64,000 nt of DNA from Orthonyx spaldingii (taxonomy: Eukaryota; Chordata; Aves; Passeriformes; Orthonychidae), in the NCBI GenBank assembly GCA_013397795.1, contig VZTJ01000580.1:363808-427807 (forward strand), read 5' to 3'. Shown here piece after piece: positions 49,121 through 61,789 of the stretch (position 1 is the first letter of the stretch; every line of letters starts with the position of its first letter). The translations under genes were made by a program, and so were the position numbers. The notes below the pieces were generated by a model. It had not been told where the DNA came from, did not search any database, and was given only the letters and a program-made list of their open reading frames with translations.

Positions 49121-52100
49121 TCTTGTTTGATAAAGGACTCCTGTTCTCTTGGAGACTATTTTCTTTCACAGGTAATAACCAGCTAGAGACTTTTAGTTCT
49201 GATAGAATCAAAAAGGTCACAAAGCTTATCAAAGAACAGCTTCAGCTTCTGTCTAAGACCTTGTTGGAAATGAGCAAGAATTTGCAAAGAAATTGCAGGG
49301 AGAAATGTTCTACTCCAGCAGAATGTATTTCTTATTCTTCTCTTGTAATAATCCTGGCAGGTTCTTCATTCAGAGATGGCCTGTTTCTCATCATTTCTGA
49401 GCTGCTCTGTGTAGAAGGCAAGGACAGAGGACAAGAGGATAGAGGATGGGCAGAGAAATCTGAAGGGCATGCTTTTATTTGAGTGCTGGTCCAGTCCAAA
49501 CTGGTTGAGTTTTAAGCGGGAAACCTTCCTCAAGGAGATGCTGCTTTATGTTATTTTCTTTATTGTGCTCTTCTACTGAGGTACACATTCCCTCCTTCCT
49601 AGCACAGACTCCAGCTCTCTGTTCTGTGGCCATTCCAGACTTGAGAGACTTCTGTTTCAAGTTTAGTGAAATGCCCCTGGACAAATCATATTTTCTCTAG
49701 TTTTTCCTACAACTCTTTATCTATCTCTCCAAGCTTCCAGCTTCACGTGCCAGATGACTTAATGCAAGGAGAGTGTCCCTGGGGTGCTGACAGCACACCA
49801 CCCATGCCAGTAAGGTAAAACTTGCTCCCAGGAAGAGGTGACTCTGTCATAATCAGGCTTCACAACACAATAGATGTGCCATCCTGGCATGTGCCATCCC
49901 CTTACAGGACCCACTGCCCCTTTCTTTGAAGCATCCCTTTAAAGCTGGGTGCTGGGAATGAGCGCTTTTAGCTACTCTTCTTCGCTGCAGCTAAATTCCC
50001 TGATACTGAAGTGCCTTTTCTCCTCCTGTGGCTCACTTACTGTTTTGCAAGGAGCCCACAATCTCCAGCTTAATTTTCTTTCTACCTGACTTTAGATGAT
50101 GACCCTTGCAGCCTGGATTCCTTCTGAGGAGTCAGTGAAAAAGACTGAGCACTTGCTGTACAGCATTGTCTGGAATTATCTGTCTCCCCTGCTGACAGTG
50201 AGCCCACAAAATCTGCCTCACCCAGAGCAAGAAGGTGCAAATCCCTGCCTTTCCAGTATAGACCAGCTCTGGATTTTCCCCTGAACCAGAAAAGGTTACA
50301 CAGCCACAGGAACCACTGCTTGCACTGCAGCTTGAGAAGTAGGCTCCGAGTCTTTTGCAGAGCTCCTGGGCAAAGATGGAAAAGTTTCCAAGTCCTAGGT
50401 CAATTTTACACAAACGACATTCTCAAATTAACCATGCAGGAGCATTTAGTGACATCAGTAATCTTAGCATCAAATTTCTCGTGCCCATTGCTGTTGCAGG
50501 TAGATTTGCCATCCATATTCCCTACTGTAAACATTAATTGTGTCCTAAAGCTTCCCACCCTCACTCTGTGACCATGCTTGAGGACATTTCTTCCCTAGTT
50601 GTGTGCACATTGATGCAGTACTGAATCAAACAGCACATGAATGCTCCCATCACCATGTTGTGATCATGTATCACTGATCTAACTGTTCACAAATCTTGAT
50701 ATACCTGACAACCTCACGCTTGCATTTTCTTGGAGAAGAAATTGTTCTCAAACGGGCTTTAATAACTCACTCCTTGAGGGTCAGATTGAATTTAGAGACA
50801 TGTGACTATTGGCAGGGAGGTAAAGAGTTTTGTCTGCTGTGATCTGCAATACTGAACACAAAAACCTTCAAAGGGTCTGGTCTGCATTTCAAACTTTGCT
50901 TATTGCAAGAAGCACATTAACTTCTCTGTAGCAAAGCTAGCTCCAAGCCTACAATAAAGAAACATTAACTACACAAAGCTTCTGTGGAGACTTCAGAGCA
51001 AAGCTGCCTAAAAATCTGGCCTTGCTCAAAACAAGTGCCTGAGACAAATTGTTACAAAGCAAAGCTCCGATGGGAAGGTTGGGTCCAAGTCCAAACACCC
51101 CTGAAGTTCTGCAGCTCCTCAGCCCGTGACCTGTTTGGGAGGGGATCATCTCTCGCAGGCTGTCAGCTATCGAAAACATGGCCTGAGAGTTTGTTCAGCT
51201 TGAAATACAGACTGGCCATTATCCACCAACAGCACCGAGGCATGCTCACGCCCTCTGTGTCCTGCAGGGGCTTTCCTGAATCAGGACCAAGAAGCATCTT
51301 GGACCTCCATATGAAGGAGGCATCAAATCTGTCTTGCAGATAATTTTTTTTTTCCCCTTCTCTCATCATCCCGTGCCTTGTAAAACTAACAGAAAAACAG
51401 TTGTGTGTGCACACAAGCAGCCTGGAATCAGTGCTCTTCTGCTGGGTTCTTATGTTACATTCTTTTGTGCTACATACAATTTCCACTAGGACATTTTGTC
51501 CCCCAGGCTTCATCAGCCAGTCTATTACATCCACCCCCCTGCACCCCCCGCTTCCGTCTGGTTGCATAACTTTAGCCAGGATGTTAAATGAACTCTCTTC
51601 CAGATGAGTTTGACATAATCTTATTTACTTTCATAGAGCATATGCCAGTATGCAAATACATTACTCAGCACTATTGACTCCGCACTTTCACCAAACTATT
51701 ACTCTTTGTTTTTTTAGTGATGGTTCACTAGATACCAGACAGGAACATTGCTGTGCCAAACAGCAGGACACTCATGTCTAGCAGGACAAATCCAGTAACA
51801 CTAAAAAAAAATATAAGTCTGGCTGGCATTTGTGAAAGTTTATGGCTCATGGAGGAAAACAACCCGTTTCCCACATCAGCACTGCACTCCTGCTCTTTTA
51901 GGTGGTGTTTCTGCCTTCTGAAGGAAATCTCAACCAGCTCCTCCAGGTCTCCAGGACATGGGCAGCCACAAAGGCGAAGCCACCCTGGGTGACTTCGCAT
52001 TTAGCGGTGACACGGCGTCGGTGTTTGAGCAGCTCACAGGCACAACCCCAGCTGCCTCCTGGCTGTGCAGCAGGGCAAGACCAACCCCACAACCCACTCC

Positions 52101-53059
52101 TCATGCCCATGCTCACCACGAGAAGGAAAGCCAGGTGCAGGAGACAAAATAACAACTCCACAAGCAGGAGTGGCATATCCACATCCTGGGGTCAAGGGGC
52201 ACGTGTCACCCATGGTGGTGAGGTCAGCCCTTAACAGCTCTGCTGCCCACACAGGCTGCCACACCAAAGGCAGGTGTCCACAAGAAGGCAGAAACAGCCC
52301 CAGGCATTCATCTTCTGGCAGGTGTAACCTCTGGGTGAAAGCCTGTGTGAGCTGCTCTGCCAAAACCAGGGACCCACGACTGATTCATGCCTGAGACAAA
52401 CACTCAGCCACAACCAAGCTGAACAAGAAGAGTCAGCAAATCGCCCCCTTCTCCCACCCACTGCAGCAGCCCCATTTCATGGGAGGTAAAGAAATCACAA
52501 AAAATGGTGGAGGAATTGGATCAGGGGAGACTTCCTGCAGTCTTGCTTGGTAGCTACTGTGACCTACCATGGGCTTCCAAGACATAAAACTGCACTTGGA
52601 GCTACATTTTGCACACAATCAGAACCCAGCTAAATGCACAAATGGGCACAAAAGGGCTTGAAAACAGCATTTCCAGACCGGAAAACAAAGGCACAGCAAG
52701 TAAACACAAGGAAGTGAGAAGTTCAGCTGAAATGCCAAAGCAGCAAATTGTTTGAGTTGCTTTTCTTACTGCTGTGGTGGGTCTGGGGAGGGTCCTGCTG
52801 GGCTGCCCGTCCTCTTGCAGGGGCTGATCTACACTAATGGGTTGCTGACAAAATTTTGGGAAAAAAACCAGAGGCATGAAGCAGAGGGCAGGTGTCCAGA
52901 GGCTGCTCTCAGGCTGAGGCAGCTCTCTGGCTATTCAAGGGAAGAAAGGCTCATGCTGTCCTTATTTCTTTTGCTAACACCTCGACGTGGAACCACCAAC
53001 GTGCGCGTAGAAAAGAGGCTCTTTGATTCCGTAAGGAACACCACTCCAGCTGCCCAGTA

Positions 53060-53220
53060 AATACCCTCGTTTTAATAGGGCTCTGGCCTTGCTAACCACA
53101 TCCTACCCCAGCCTATTTATGGCACAGTTAAAAATAGCACAGACCTTTCACATGGAGTTAGCGTTTCTACGGGTTTTAATTGTTAACCAACTTGGAACTA
53201 GTTTTTGAATCCGGAACTTG
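53060..53220. promoter_or_regulatory. Candidate element with a consensus MEF2 site
   Basis: TTAAAAATAG at 53,128-53,137 is a perfect match (on the minus strand) to the MEF2 consensus YTAWWWWTAR. Nearby are GCCTATTTATGG (53,111-53,122, CArG-like but one base too long), TTTTAATTGTTAACC near 53,174-53,188 and ACCTTTCACATGG. MEF2 and CArG-like sites together are typical of muscle regulatory DNA, but no gene is identified. Confidence 0.28.
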
Positions 53221-53584
53221 CTGTGTTTTTTCTTCAAGAGAGGGAAGTCTAATTTTTTTTTTTCTGCAGGCTTGTTTCTCTCCCTGTTTCACGTCTGATT
53301 ACATTTAGCATGGATGTTTCTGATATACTCACATGCCAAGAAAAAGTATTACTTTCTTTTCATCCTTGAACAACCAAACTCATATTTAATACCTGAAACT
53401 TGGCATGCTGGTCAGCTTTCAATAAAGGCTAGACGTGCTTTGCCAGGGAAGTATATTTAAATAGGGCTGAATTATCTGCTCCTGAAAAATTATCAGAATT
53501 GTATGGTGTGTCCTCTTCATCAAGTAAAGGACCTTCATCCTGCTAACAGGTTTTCTGTGAGTGATTTGAAAAGGTAAATTTATA

Positions 53585-53606
53585 CAAACAAACAAACAAA
53601 CAAAAA
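53585..53606. repeat. (CAAA)n microsatellite
   Basis: About five perfect CAAA units, then A-rich sequence. A similar A/C-rich tract is at 57,103-57,132. Confidence 0.9.
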
Positions 53607-54276
53607 GTGTGGTGTTATGCTATGCCAATTATCCCAAATTGTTAGCCTGGGTTAAAATAATAGTGGAAAAGCAGTGACAAACACTTCAGATGTAGCTGCA
53701 GGACACACAGACATTGGGAAGGGAGTTGATCACTTTCTCTGAGGCACTTTCTCTGAAACTTGACACTTCTAATGACATTTATTTTACATGCACTATGAGT
53801 CTCTGATAAACATTAAGAAATTATTGTAGGGGACCATCACCAAAGGTGTGTCACCAACTCACAATCACTCTGGCACTGGCAATCCCACTGAGTAGGAAAG
53901 GTGTGGAAGGAAAGCACCACAAGCTTCACTCTTTTTGAAGAGAAGCTGTGAAGCCAGTCTATGTAGTGAAGGAGGGAGGACTGTCACAGAACAGGGGAAA
54001 GGCTGGCAGAACCCACAGGATTCCTGCAGGATGCAGGAATGGAGGAGCAACTGCTAATCTCCAGGTTTTCACTGGCCTTTTCTCAGAAAAAAAAAAAAGA
54101 AAATAGCACCACCACTGAAGTCAGTGTCACCAGGTCTCACCACCTCTTACTAATCAGTTCAGCTTCAGTGAATTCAGGTTCTCTCAGCCAAAGATCCACC
54201 AGGCAAAGCAACACCTCATTACTGTCTCATGTCTTTTGATGAATTAATTTCCTGTGGATTTCCTACATAGCTCCAT

Positions 54277-54320
54277 GAAAAAAAGGAAAAAAGGAAAAGG
54301 AAAAAAGGAAAAGGAAAAAA
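54277..54320. repeat. A/G-rich (GGAAAA)n tract
   Basis: Alternating GGAAAA and GGAAAAAA words on the plus strand, homopurine over about 44 nt. It is low complexity. Confidence 0.9.
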
Positions 54321-55562
54321 GCTAGTAAGGGTGTGAGATAAGATATTGATAAGCCTGCACAAGAAAGGATATGCATGGGTGAAAAAAGAAGCAGGACCCT
54401 CTTTGCAACCCATTTTTTAGCTTTCCCCTGCCCCTGCTGGAAATTGGCAAGCACCTGAGTATTTTCTGCCCTTCACAAGCAGCTCACTCCTGGAGTGAAA
54501 TCACAGGTCTGTGCTTACTCCATGGAGTATTAAAATGGAGATGACTCGAGCGATCAGGTTCAACACTGACTTGACTGCTGCATGACAGGCTGTTAATTTT
54601 CCTTTTCTCCAGGATTTCAGTAAAAAGTACTTATTCACATTGCAGTTAATATGTTCATCACTGTCTGTTTTACTCTACACTTAAAATTGCTCCAGGCAGT
54701 GCCATTCAATCATTTTCTTACAACTAATAAAGCTTACTTCTTTTCCTCACAATACCACACCTCACAATGTAATTCTGGGGCTAAAAATCATCCTCCATTC
54801 CCAAACAACATTACTAACTCAGCTCTAACCTTAAATTAAATATGAATATTTCATTCACAATATTTGAATTTTCTGTGTGATACTTTGAACTACTGCTCCA
54901 CGTGCTACCAGCACCCAGGAGCGGGGTGGAATGATGCAAAGGATACAACACAGCAGCAGAAGGAAACTGAGTCAAGGAAAGCTCAGAATCACTGTCTGGA
55001 GACATCTCTTTGTCATGTCCTCTCTTAGGCTACTGGACATTCAAGCAACCCACAGCTTTTGAGTCACTGTAAAGCAGACCCAGGAACTGGGATGGGGAGG
55101 GAGTTCGTGTACCCTAATGCAAATTCTTTATTCTGCAATCATTTTGCATATTTTTCCACCATAACCAAGAAGACAGCTGACCATGTGCCAGGCTGCTCTT
55201 GAGAAACATCATGTGCAGCCTTCTGGACACCTGAAACACACCAGCTTTGTCTTGATAGTCATCCTGTAAAACTTCTCCTGGCTTCCAAAAACTTGGGCAC
55301 AGATGAAGATGTCACCACTCCTTTCCTGGACACAGTAATCTCTGATTGCTGCAAGTCAGGCCAGTCTTTTCCCAAAAGAAAAGGTGAGCGAATTCAGTCA
55401 GCATTACTTGGCAGGGCACTTGTTGGGGTATGTGGGGTTCTGCCTGTTCCAAGGCTTCACCAGGCAGTTGAGGAGGCTTCTTTCACCCAAATTATGACAG
55501 CTCTGAGATATGGGAGGGGAAGAGCTTTGTTGAAATAGAAATGGTTTTTTTCAGACAGATAA

Positions 55563-55690
55563 GGCCAGGCAGGATGGAGCTCTGAGCGATCAGGTCAAGT
55601 GGAAGATGTCCCTGCCCGTGGCAGGGTGGTTGGAACAAGATCATCTTTAAGGTCCTGTCCAACCCAAACCATTCCATGATCCTGTGAGCC
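55563..55690 (+). mobile_element. CR1 LINE 3' end fragment
   Basis: A good match to the terminal ~125 bp of CR1 on the plus strand: 'ggccaggcaggatggagctct', 'agatgtccctgcccgtggcag', 'ttggaacaagatcatctttaa', 'ggtcctgtccaacccaaacc', and a single decayed 'attccatgatcctgtga' octamer pair. This segment is the end of the ORF2 C-terminus plus the 3' UTR. It is 5'-truncated and dead. Confidence 0.88.
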
Positions 55691-57102
55691 TATGTTTAGC
55701 TACCCAAAGAAGAGAAAATTGAAGAAAATGGGAGGGGAAATGGCAGAGAGTGGGGGGACATGATACTAAAGAAAATGTAGACCAGGAACAACCTGTGAGA
55801 GTCAAAACAACAACACAACATCAGTAATATCTGCAAAGGAGAGGAAATGCACAGGAGGCTGAGAGACACAAGCAGCCTGGAGAAAAAGAGCTCACAGAGA
55901 AGCTGCAAATATTGCAAGGAACAGATGTGCAATGATGAGGTTCCTGCAGTTTGGGTCTCGGATTAAAGGAATCTCTTCTCTCTGTAGTATCACATACACC
56001 ATATACAGTGACTTCCAAGAGATCTCTACCTATCAGCACCTCATGCCCATTTACTAGGTGGCAGCCAGCTGATTATCCACCTTACAGAGAAGAGGTACGA
56101 TTTGGATTTTTATGGCTCTCGCATCCAGATGATGGGTCTTGATAGTACCTCACCAAGTGAATTAAAACTCCATTAAATTAACGAGATAGCTTCCCTTTCT
56201 TTACAATTGAGTCCAATCATCTCATAATATTTCCCTGGTTCATGACCAAAGCAGAGTGGGAGATTTAGGACCTCACTATACCCCCGTGACAAAAATGTAA
56301 GCATTCAGAGGAGGAGTCACAGGACTTAAATGCCCTTTTTGGTCACCAAAGTTACAATACAATGCAGAGCAGGAACAGCCCCATTTTAAGGGATGGAGCC
56401 ACAGCTACACACGCATGGATTTGGGTGTCAATAAGGTGTCACCTTGTTGAGAAGTTTTCAGTCACAGCAAAATCTAGTTTAATTCTAAAAGTCACTTCTG
56501 GCACTGAAGACCAGAGCTGCTAGTGTTGTGGTAAGTCCTGCAGCACTGGCCAGATGCCTTTTGGGAAGTATCCATACAAATTCTTCTTCCCCAGCCTCAG
56601 CCCACCAAAAGCTCACCCTCACAGAGGTGATTCAGTGCTTCAAATAGATTTCCAGGCTCACTCTTTCTCTCTCCCTCCCTCTGGAGGCAGATCTACACTC
56701 CTAATTCAGCGGGTGAGCTAGGTATCCTCCACTGAGTCACCACCCCCTATTGTGCAAGACAATGGGTTCCTAAAGCAAAGTAGAAGATTTTATTGATAGA
56801 AACACGCCTTGGCAATCAGTCTTCTGAGGATAAAAATCATGGATTCATCTCACAATGAGTATGTCTTCACTCATGAGATGCCAGCATCCAAAGTTATTAA
56901 CTGGTGGAAATACTCTATCTTAATTACTTGCACATTTTATTCATAGCCTTGGCTGCATTGGGTCTCTTAAGCCTCAAATCTATGCTACAAAGAGTCTAGT
57001 TAATTTACTCAAGGAGCCTTTAAAGGAGTTCAGAAGCAAATTCTTCTTTTTTAAGTTTAGCTGTATAATTTCTCCACAAATGGATGGTATTCTGTCTCCC
57101 AT

Positions 57103-57132
57103 TAAAACAAAAACAAACAAACAAAAAAAAAG
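57103..57132. repeat. (AAAC)n tract
   Basis: A-rich run with about four AAAC units then A9. Low complexity. Confidence 0.85.
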
Positions 57133-57345
57133 TTGTGAAAAAATAAAATTAGTGTTGCAAAACCAGGCACACAACATTTGTGTGCTAACAAACTGGATGT
57201 GCCAGAAGTAGAGTTGCCCATGCCGCCGTCTCTTGGCCCCTTTCTCGCACTGCAGGATCACAAGCTACTTTCCAGAGAAGCTCTGCGTCACTGATGGATT
57301 GCTCAAGGTAGGTGTAGCTCGGTGTCAGGCAGATTTATCCCTGCA

Positions 57346-57443
57346 CTAAATTCCACCTAGGGCTTCCCATTGACTCGGCATCCCCAAAGGCCCAGCGCCT
57401 GCCAGTAGGAAGCACTTGGCACAAAGACTTAGGTGGAATTTAG
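57346..57443. repeat. Inverted repeat, 14 bp perfect arms, about 70 nt spacer
   Basis: CTAAATTCCACCTA at 57,346-57,359 is the exact reverse complement of 57,430-57,443. Inward the stem continues with a G-T pair, a G-C pair, one mismatch and three more pairs, giving about 19 paired positions around a roughly 58 nt loop. The right arm directly abuts the motif-dense block at 57,450-57,690. No known transposon type fits. Confidence 0.7.
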
Positions 57444-57690
57444 ACTGGCTGGATCTGGAGCCTAATGAGCAGCTATTCCTTATTTTGTTCCTGCCTCATT
57501 GTGCAGAGCGTGGCCCCGGGCCTCAATTACTGCCTGCTATTCAAACCCTGCTCAGAATGCACCATTATTAATTTCCCCATGTTTTCTCATTACTGATTTC
57601 CTATGGCACTTCTTGTCCCCATCTCAGGGCCCTGCAAGCACTGTCTGCTTGACAGCAGCCTGTGAAGTGAGCAGGGAATCTCACACTCAG
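57420..57690. promoter_or_regulatory. Candidate non-coding regulatory element
   Basis: Unique sequence with CCTAATGAGC near 57,471, CTCAATTACTG near 57,522, ACCATTATTAATTTCC near 57,561-57,576 and CTCATTACTG near 57,587: four homeodomain cores in about 125 nt, plus TATTCCTTATTTTG. The right arm of the 57.4 kb hairpin forms its left edge. The pattern is typical of vertebrate developmental enhancers. Confidence 0.35.
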
Positions 57691-57899
57691 CCAGGATGGG
57701 CAGCTTAAACTCTTCTGCTGGTGCAGGGTGACTGTGGTGAGGTGTCTGTTTTGTGCCATCCGTGTGCCTCTTCTTTGGGCAGCATCCTGGCTGTGCTGCT
57801 GTCCGTGGAAAAGATTCTCTGGAAGGACCTGAGCCACCAAAACTGTCCCTCAGCAATGCCATCACTATGCAGTGCCTATGTCAAAAATTCGAGAGTAGC

Positions 57900-58200
57900 T
57901 GCCATATTGCTCTCATTAAGTGAGCAAAGGACTGTTATCATAGAGTAATGGGCTCCTGCTGGTCCATTAACGTTGGAGCAAAGCTGGAGGCATTTATGGA
58001 AACAATGTGGAAAGCCTGGTATTTATTCTCAGAGCAGGCAGAGCTGGTCCTTTCCCCCAGTGTTCTCCTACAATGTCTTTATTCCTGTTCAAATGAGGGG
58101 AATATTTATCTAATCATTTCCTCTGCTGGATGCTGGTGCAGGGGAACAACAGATGTTCTTGAGTTCAGCATAGCAAATAGTTTAGAAAAACATCTAAACT
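57900..58200. promoter_or_regulatory. Candidate non-coding regulatory element
   Basis: AT-leaning unique sequence with CATTAACGTTGG near 57,965, GAAACAATGTGG (SOX-like ACAATG) near 57,999, GTATTTATTC near 58,019, GGAATATTTATCTAATC near 58,099-58,115. It may be one unit with the 57.4 and 58.3 kb segments. Evidence is composition and motifs only. Confidence 0.22.
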
Positions 58201-58289
58201 AGGGTTCACACGCCTGGGTGAATCAGCTGTCCAGGTCAATTTATCCACAAAGCTGAGTGGGAGGAACCATTGAAAGGTGGCAGAGGTGC

Positions 58290-58510
58290 TGTCTACTGTC
58301 CTGTGATTACCCAGCTCATTAGCACAAATCTAATTGCAAATACTCCTGGTTAAACTCGGGAGAGCATTGCTGCTAAGCTGTTTTATGCAAATTCAAATGC
58401 ATTACACACAAGAAGCAGCTAGATCCTGTATTTTCTATTTTTCTCCTATCTGACACCTTTATTAGGAAGCATGTTATCAATTCAGATTACATTCCTTAGA
58501 AGCACCACTT
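58290..58510. promoter_or_regulatory. Candidate element with POU octamer and homeodomain sites
   Basis: CATTAGC near 58,318, TCTAATTGC near 58,329, GGTTAAAC near 58,348, and a perfect octamer ATGCAAAT at 58,385-58,392 followed by CAAATGCATTAC. The octamer and the later ATGCAT share a 5 bp inverted end. Further right, CACCTTTATTAGG and ATGTTATCAATTC add AT-rich cores. Likely regulatory by composition. Confidence 0.3.
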
Positions 58511-59412
58511 TTACTCAAACAAAAGAAACTCTGAACTTAACCAGGGAGAAAGGTTTGAAAAATCCTCGAGCAGTGACAGCTGACTTTTCCTTGGCAGGTG
58601 TTGAAACCTGAATTTCTGCAGTATTAGGACTTCCCTAGTAGCAAAATATTGCCAGTTTTTCTATATGCAAAAGAAACACAGAACATCAGTGCAGGTGTGC
58701 CAAAGTCTCCCTGCTCCCATCAGCTTCAGCAACCACAAGAAAAAATAAATGAGTGAGGACATCACTCCGTTAATGACATTTCACTCCATTTCGGAATTAT
58801 GCAGGCAAGGGAGGGATGAACTCGTTTTATACTGACACTGCTTGGGAATGTTCTGGGAAGCCGAGTCTGTGGCAAGGTGCTTCAATTTTATTGACAGAGA
58901 TAATTAGTTAAAGATTACTATTTGAAAGGTAAGGAATACTGTGAAAGAAGGGCCTGGGACAGGGAGGATGGGGAAGATCTCTTCTGCATAGTTTTTCCAC
59001 AGCGATTGAGGGGACTGGGAGATCATCAAAGAGTAGAACCTCTTCTTGCAGCAACAAGAGGGATTCTTCCAGAGATGCAGATAAATTAGAAGTTCCAGAG
59101 GGTACTGGACAGCAATACCTTAAGTATGCCACAAAGATAATAACGAGAGAATCTGGTCCCGAAGGAGGATGCAGAAAGGTGAATTAACAGCAATCCAAAT
59201 TCCTGGCTTCTTCTTCAGAGACAGCTCCACAAGGCAACTTGGTCTACTCACAGATACAGTTCCCTGCATCTTCTAGGCTATGCCAAATCTATCACCCACC
59301 AGTGACGACCATCTGGTTAGCAAGCAGCTGGTAATTTCTCAAGTTTTTTCTATTTTTCTGTGACTCCTCCATTGGGTCTGGAAAAAATACAATGCATTGG
59401 GCTCATGGATGC

Positions 59413-59428
59413 AAAAAAAAAAAAAAAA
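59413..59428. repeat. Poly-A run
   Basis: About 16 consecutive A, followed by A/C-rich sequence with CAAA units. No SINE body is recognised. Confidence 0.85.
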
Positions 59429-61789
59429 CCCAAAATCACAAACAAACAAATAAACAAGAATTCATCCTCTTCGCTGTGTGCGAGTGTCCCCACGTTACAT
59501 GCAGCACTTTGAAAAGGATGCTTATTGTGGAGTTCTTGTTTGCACCAGTCCCACTGTGGGAGCCATTCATTTAAGTCATTATTAGAGTTTGGGGAACATC
59601 TAAATTCAAAGATGGGGCAAACCCACTAAAAACAATGACAGATGGGGTTAACCCATCAAAGCAAGGATGCCTATGCTTGATTTTAAAAAGAAAAAAAACC
59701 ACCAAAAACTAAGAAAGATAAGCTCTTTGTTTTCCATAACAACTCAAGGTATTTTCAACTCCAGAGGAATTCAAAATTCAACAACCCTTGGATTGTTTTA
59801 AAGCAGAAAGTTGCTGCATCCAAGTGATCCTGGGTGGTACCTAAATTGTGTGAGGGTAGTGGTTGCCTCTGCCAGGGGCTGGTGAGGTTAAGTGGATGGT
59901 ACTGGATGGGGGAATCAGCACCTCTGGCATCCCAGGCAGGAGTTACCACCCTGGGAGAAACACAGTGGGAATCACAACCTGACCTCTCAACCCATCACTG
60001 CCAAGCCCACCACCAAACCATGTGCCACATCCACGTGTCTTTTAAATACCTCCTAGAAAAGTAAAACAACTATCAACAAGATATGGCCGGGCCTTCAAAA
60101 GGCAGGTGAGAACAGATCTGACCAGGGGCACTGCTGACACTCTCAGCATAAACATTTATGGCCCTGAGTGTGCGTGTGCCATCTGTATATGTACGCACTT
60201 GCTGCTGCTTGAAACCTGCCTGGAACTGCTCACAATCTTCAAAGACGTGCCCTTTGCTCCATACCAATAATCCACAAGTGTTACTGCCAGCTGAGCAGGG
60301 GTTTATTTCTGTTTAGCAAAAACAAAGTAACCTGCGCAGGAACAGGCAAATAAAGCTTGAGCTCGGTTGCACTTGGTGAGGAATTTACAATACATGGCAA
60401 AAAACAGCACCCCACGGACAGGTCTCCCTGAAGGAGAGCCCAGGAAGGCAGTTTGGTGGCCATGGCTCCGGACTGTCTCATCCTCCTTGGTGAGCAGAGA
60501 TCCTGTGGGAGGAGGGTGAATCCTCAGCACCGCAGGTGTGTGTGTGAGCTCTCACACCTTCCCTCCCCCTTGGCTGCAGTGCAGCTAATCTGGGTTGCAT
60601 GGCACCCAGGAAACCCTCCAGATGCTGCATCTCCTCGAATTTCACCTGCTCTCCAGCAACCTTGTCAAGGCAAAACGCAGCACAGCACCCAGGATTGTGG
60701 AATCACTGCTTCTGGGGAATCAGCAACAGGATTTTATTGGATGTCACCCGGTATTGTGGGTTTGTTCCCAGCTCCCCTTTCATCATATTGTGCCAGGACT
60801 GGAGCAGGGGGCCTGGCATCTCCTGGCCCTGTAGCCTACCTGCTGCAGGGATAACAAACTGCAATCCCAAAGATGCTGGGAAAGCATCTTGTTGTCTGAC
60901 CCCAACGACACTGTGACACAATCTCTCCTGCAGCCTGCAGTCCCTGATGCCATCAGCTGCTCCCACAGACAACCAAATCGAAGGGGGATAAGCTGCACAC
61001 TGTGGTTCCTGAGAGGCAGTTTGTTGAAAATTGAGTTCCAAACTTAAGCTTTAAAATAAACATATCAAAATAAACAGATTGGTCTTTGTTTCAGGCACAA
61101 TCGGCTGGACTGTTTTTTTTTTCTTCTTGTTGATGTTCTTAATGTTTTTTAATGTGTGATGCCATTTCCTGAGGACTGTCTCTGCTTCAGAAACCTGTGC
61201 TCTTCCTTGGCTTCTTTTTGCCTTTTGTGGTTTATACACACAGGTGACCAGTTTAGCACTGACTCAGGCTGGACACTAAGGCCTTTCACTCAGTCATTTT
61301 AACTCTGCTCCATGCCTTGGCCACTGATGCCAGTTGTCCGCAACAGGTAAAAAATTTTCTGCCAAAATGGGTGAGCAGCACCAGTGGCAAGTCCAGGGCA
61401 GCCCCACTCCCACAGCGAGATGTGGTAAATGTGGAAGAAACATCCTCCTTCCACCTAGGGAGGGAGAGAAACACACAGAGGCCACAGCAGCCTGGCACAG
61501 CGAGTGCTGCAGCAGACTCCTCTCTGTCCCGGCACAGCATCATCTGGAAAAATGTCATTGCACATCCCAAGGCAAGAGGGACACAAATTCTGTGCAATTC
61601 TCTATCTGAGTTAGGCAATCCCTGAAGTCGGCTTTGAACGGCACAGAAACATGCTGTGTTCTCAGTTAGTGGAAGGAAAGTTTTAGAGAAAATTGGGAAA
61701 TTTGGAGCAAAATGAGACTTGGAGAAATGATCGGCTGGCGACTGGAGGCATGCTAAAATAAATCTGTCCTAAGAAAACAGCGTTTAGGT

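Larger units (their letters stand above)
49125..55560. other. Gene-poor stretch
   Basis: No exon is recognised. An ATGCAAAT octamer lies at 51,650-51,657 next to a GCATATGC palindrome (51,638-51,645). A 12 nt tandem duplication (CACTTTCTCTGA) lies near 53,732-53,758. A (CAAA)n repeat at 53,585-53,606 and a GGAAAA-rich tract at 54,277-54,320 are listed separately, as is a MEF2-bearing segment at 53,060-53,220. Confidence 0.55.
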
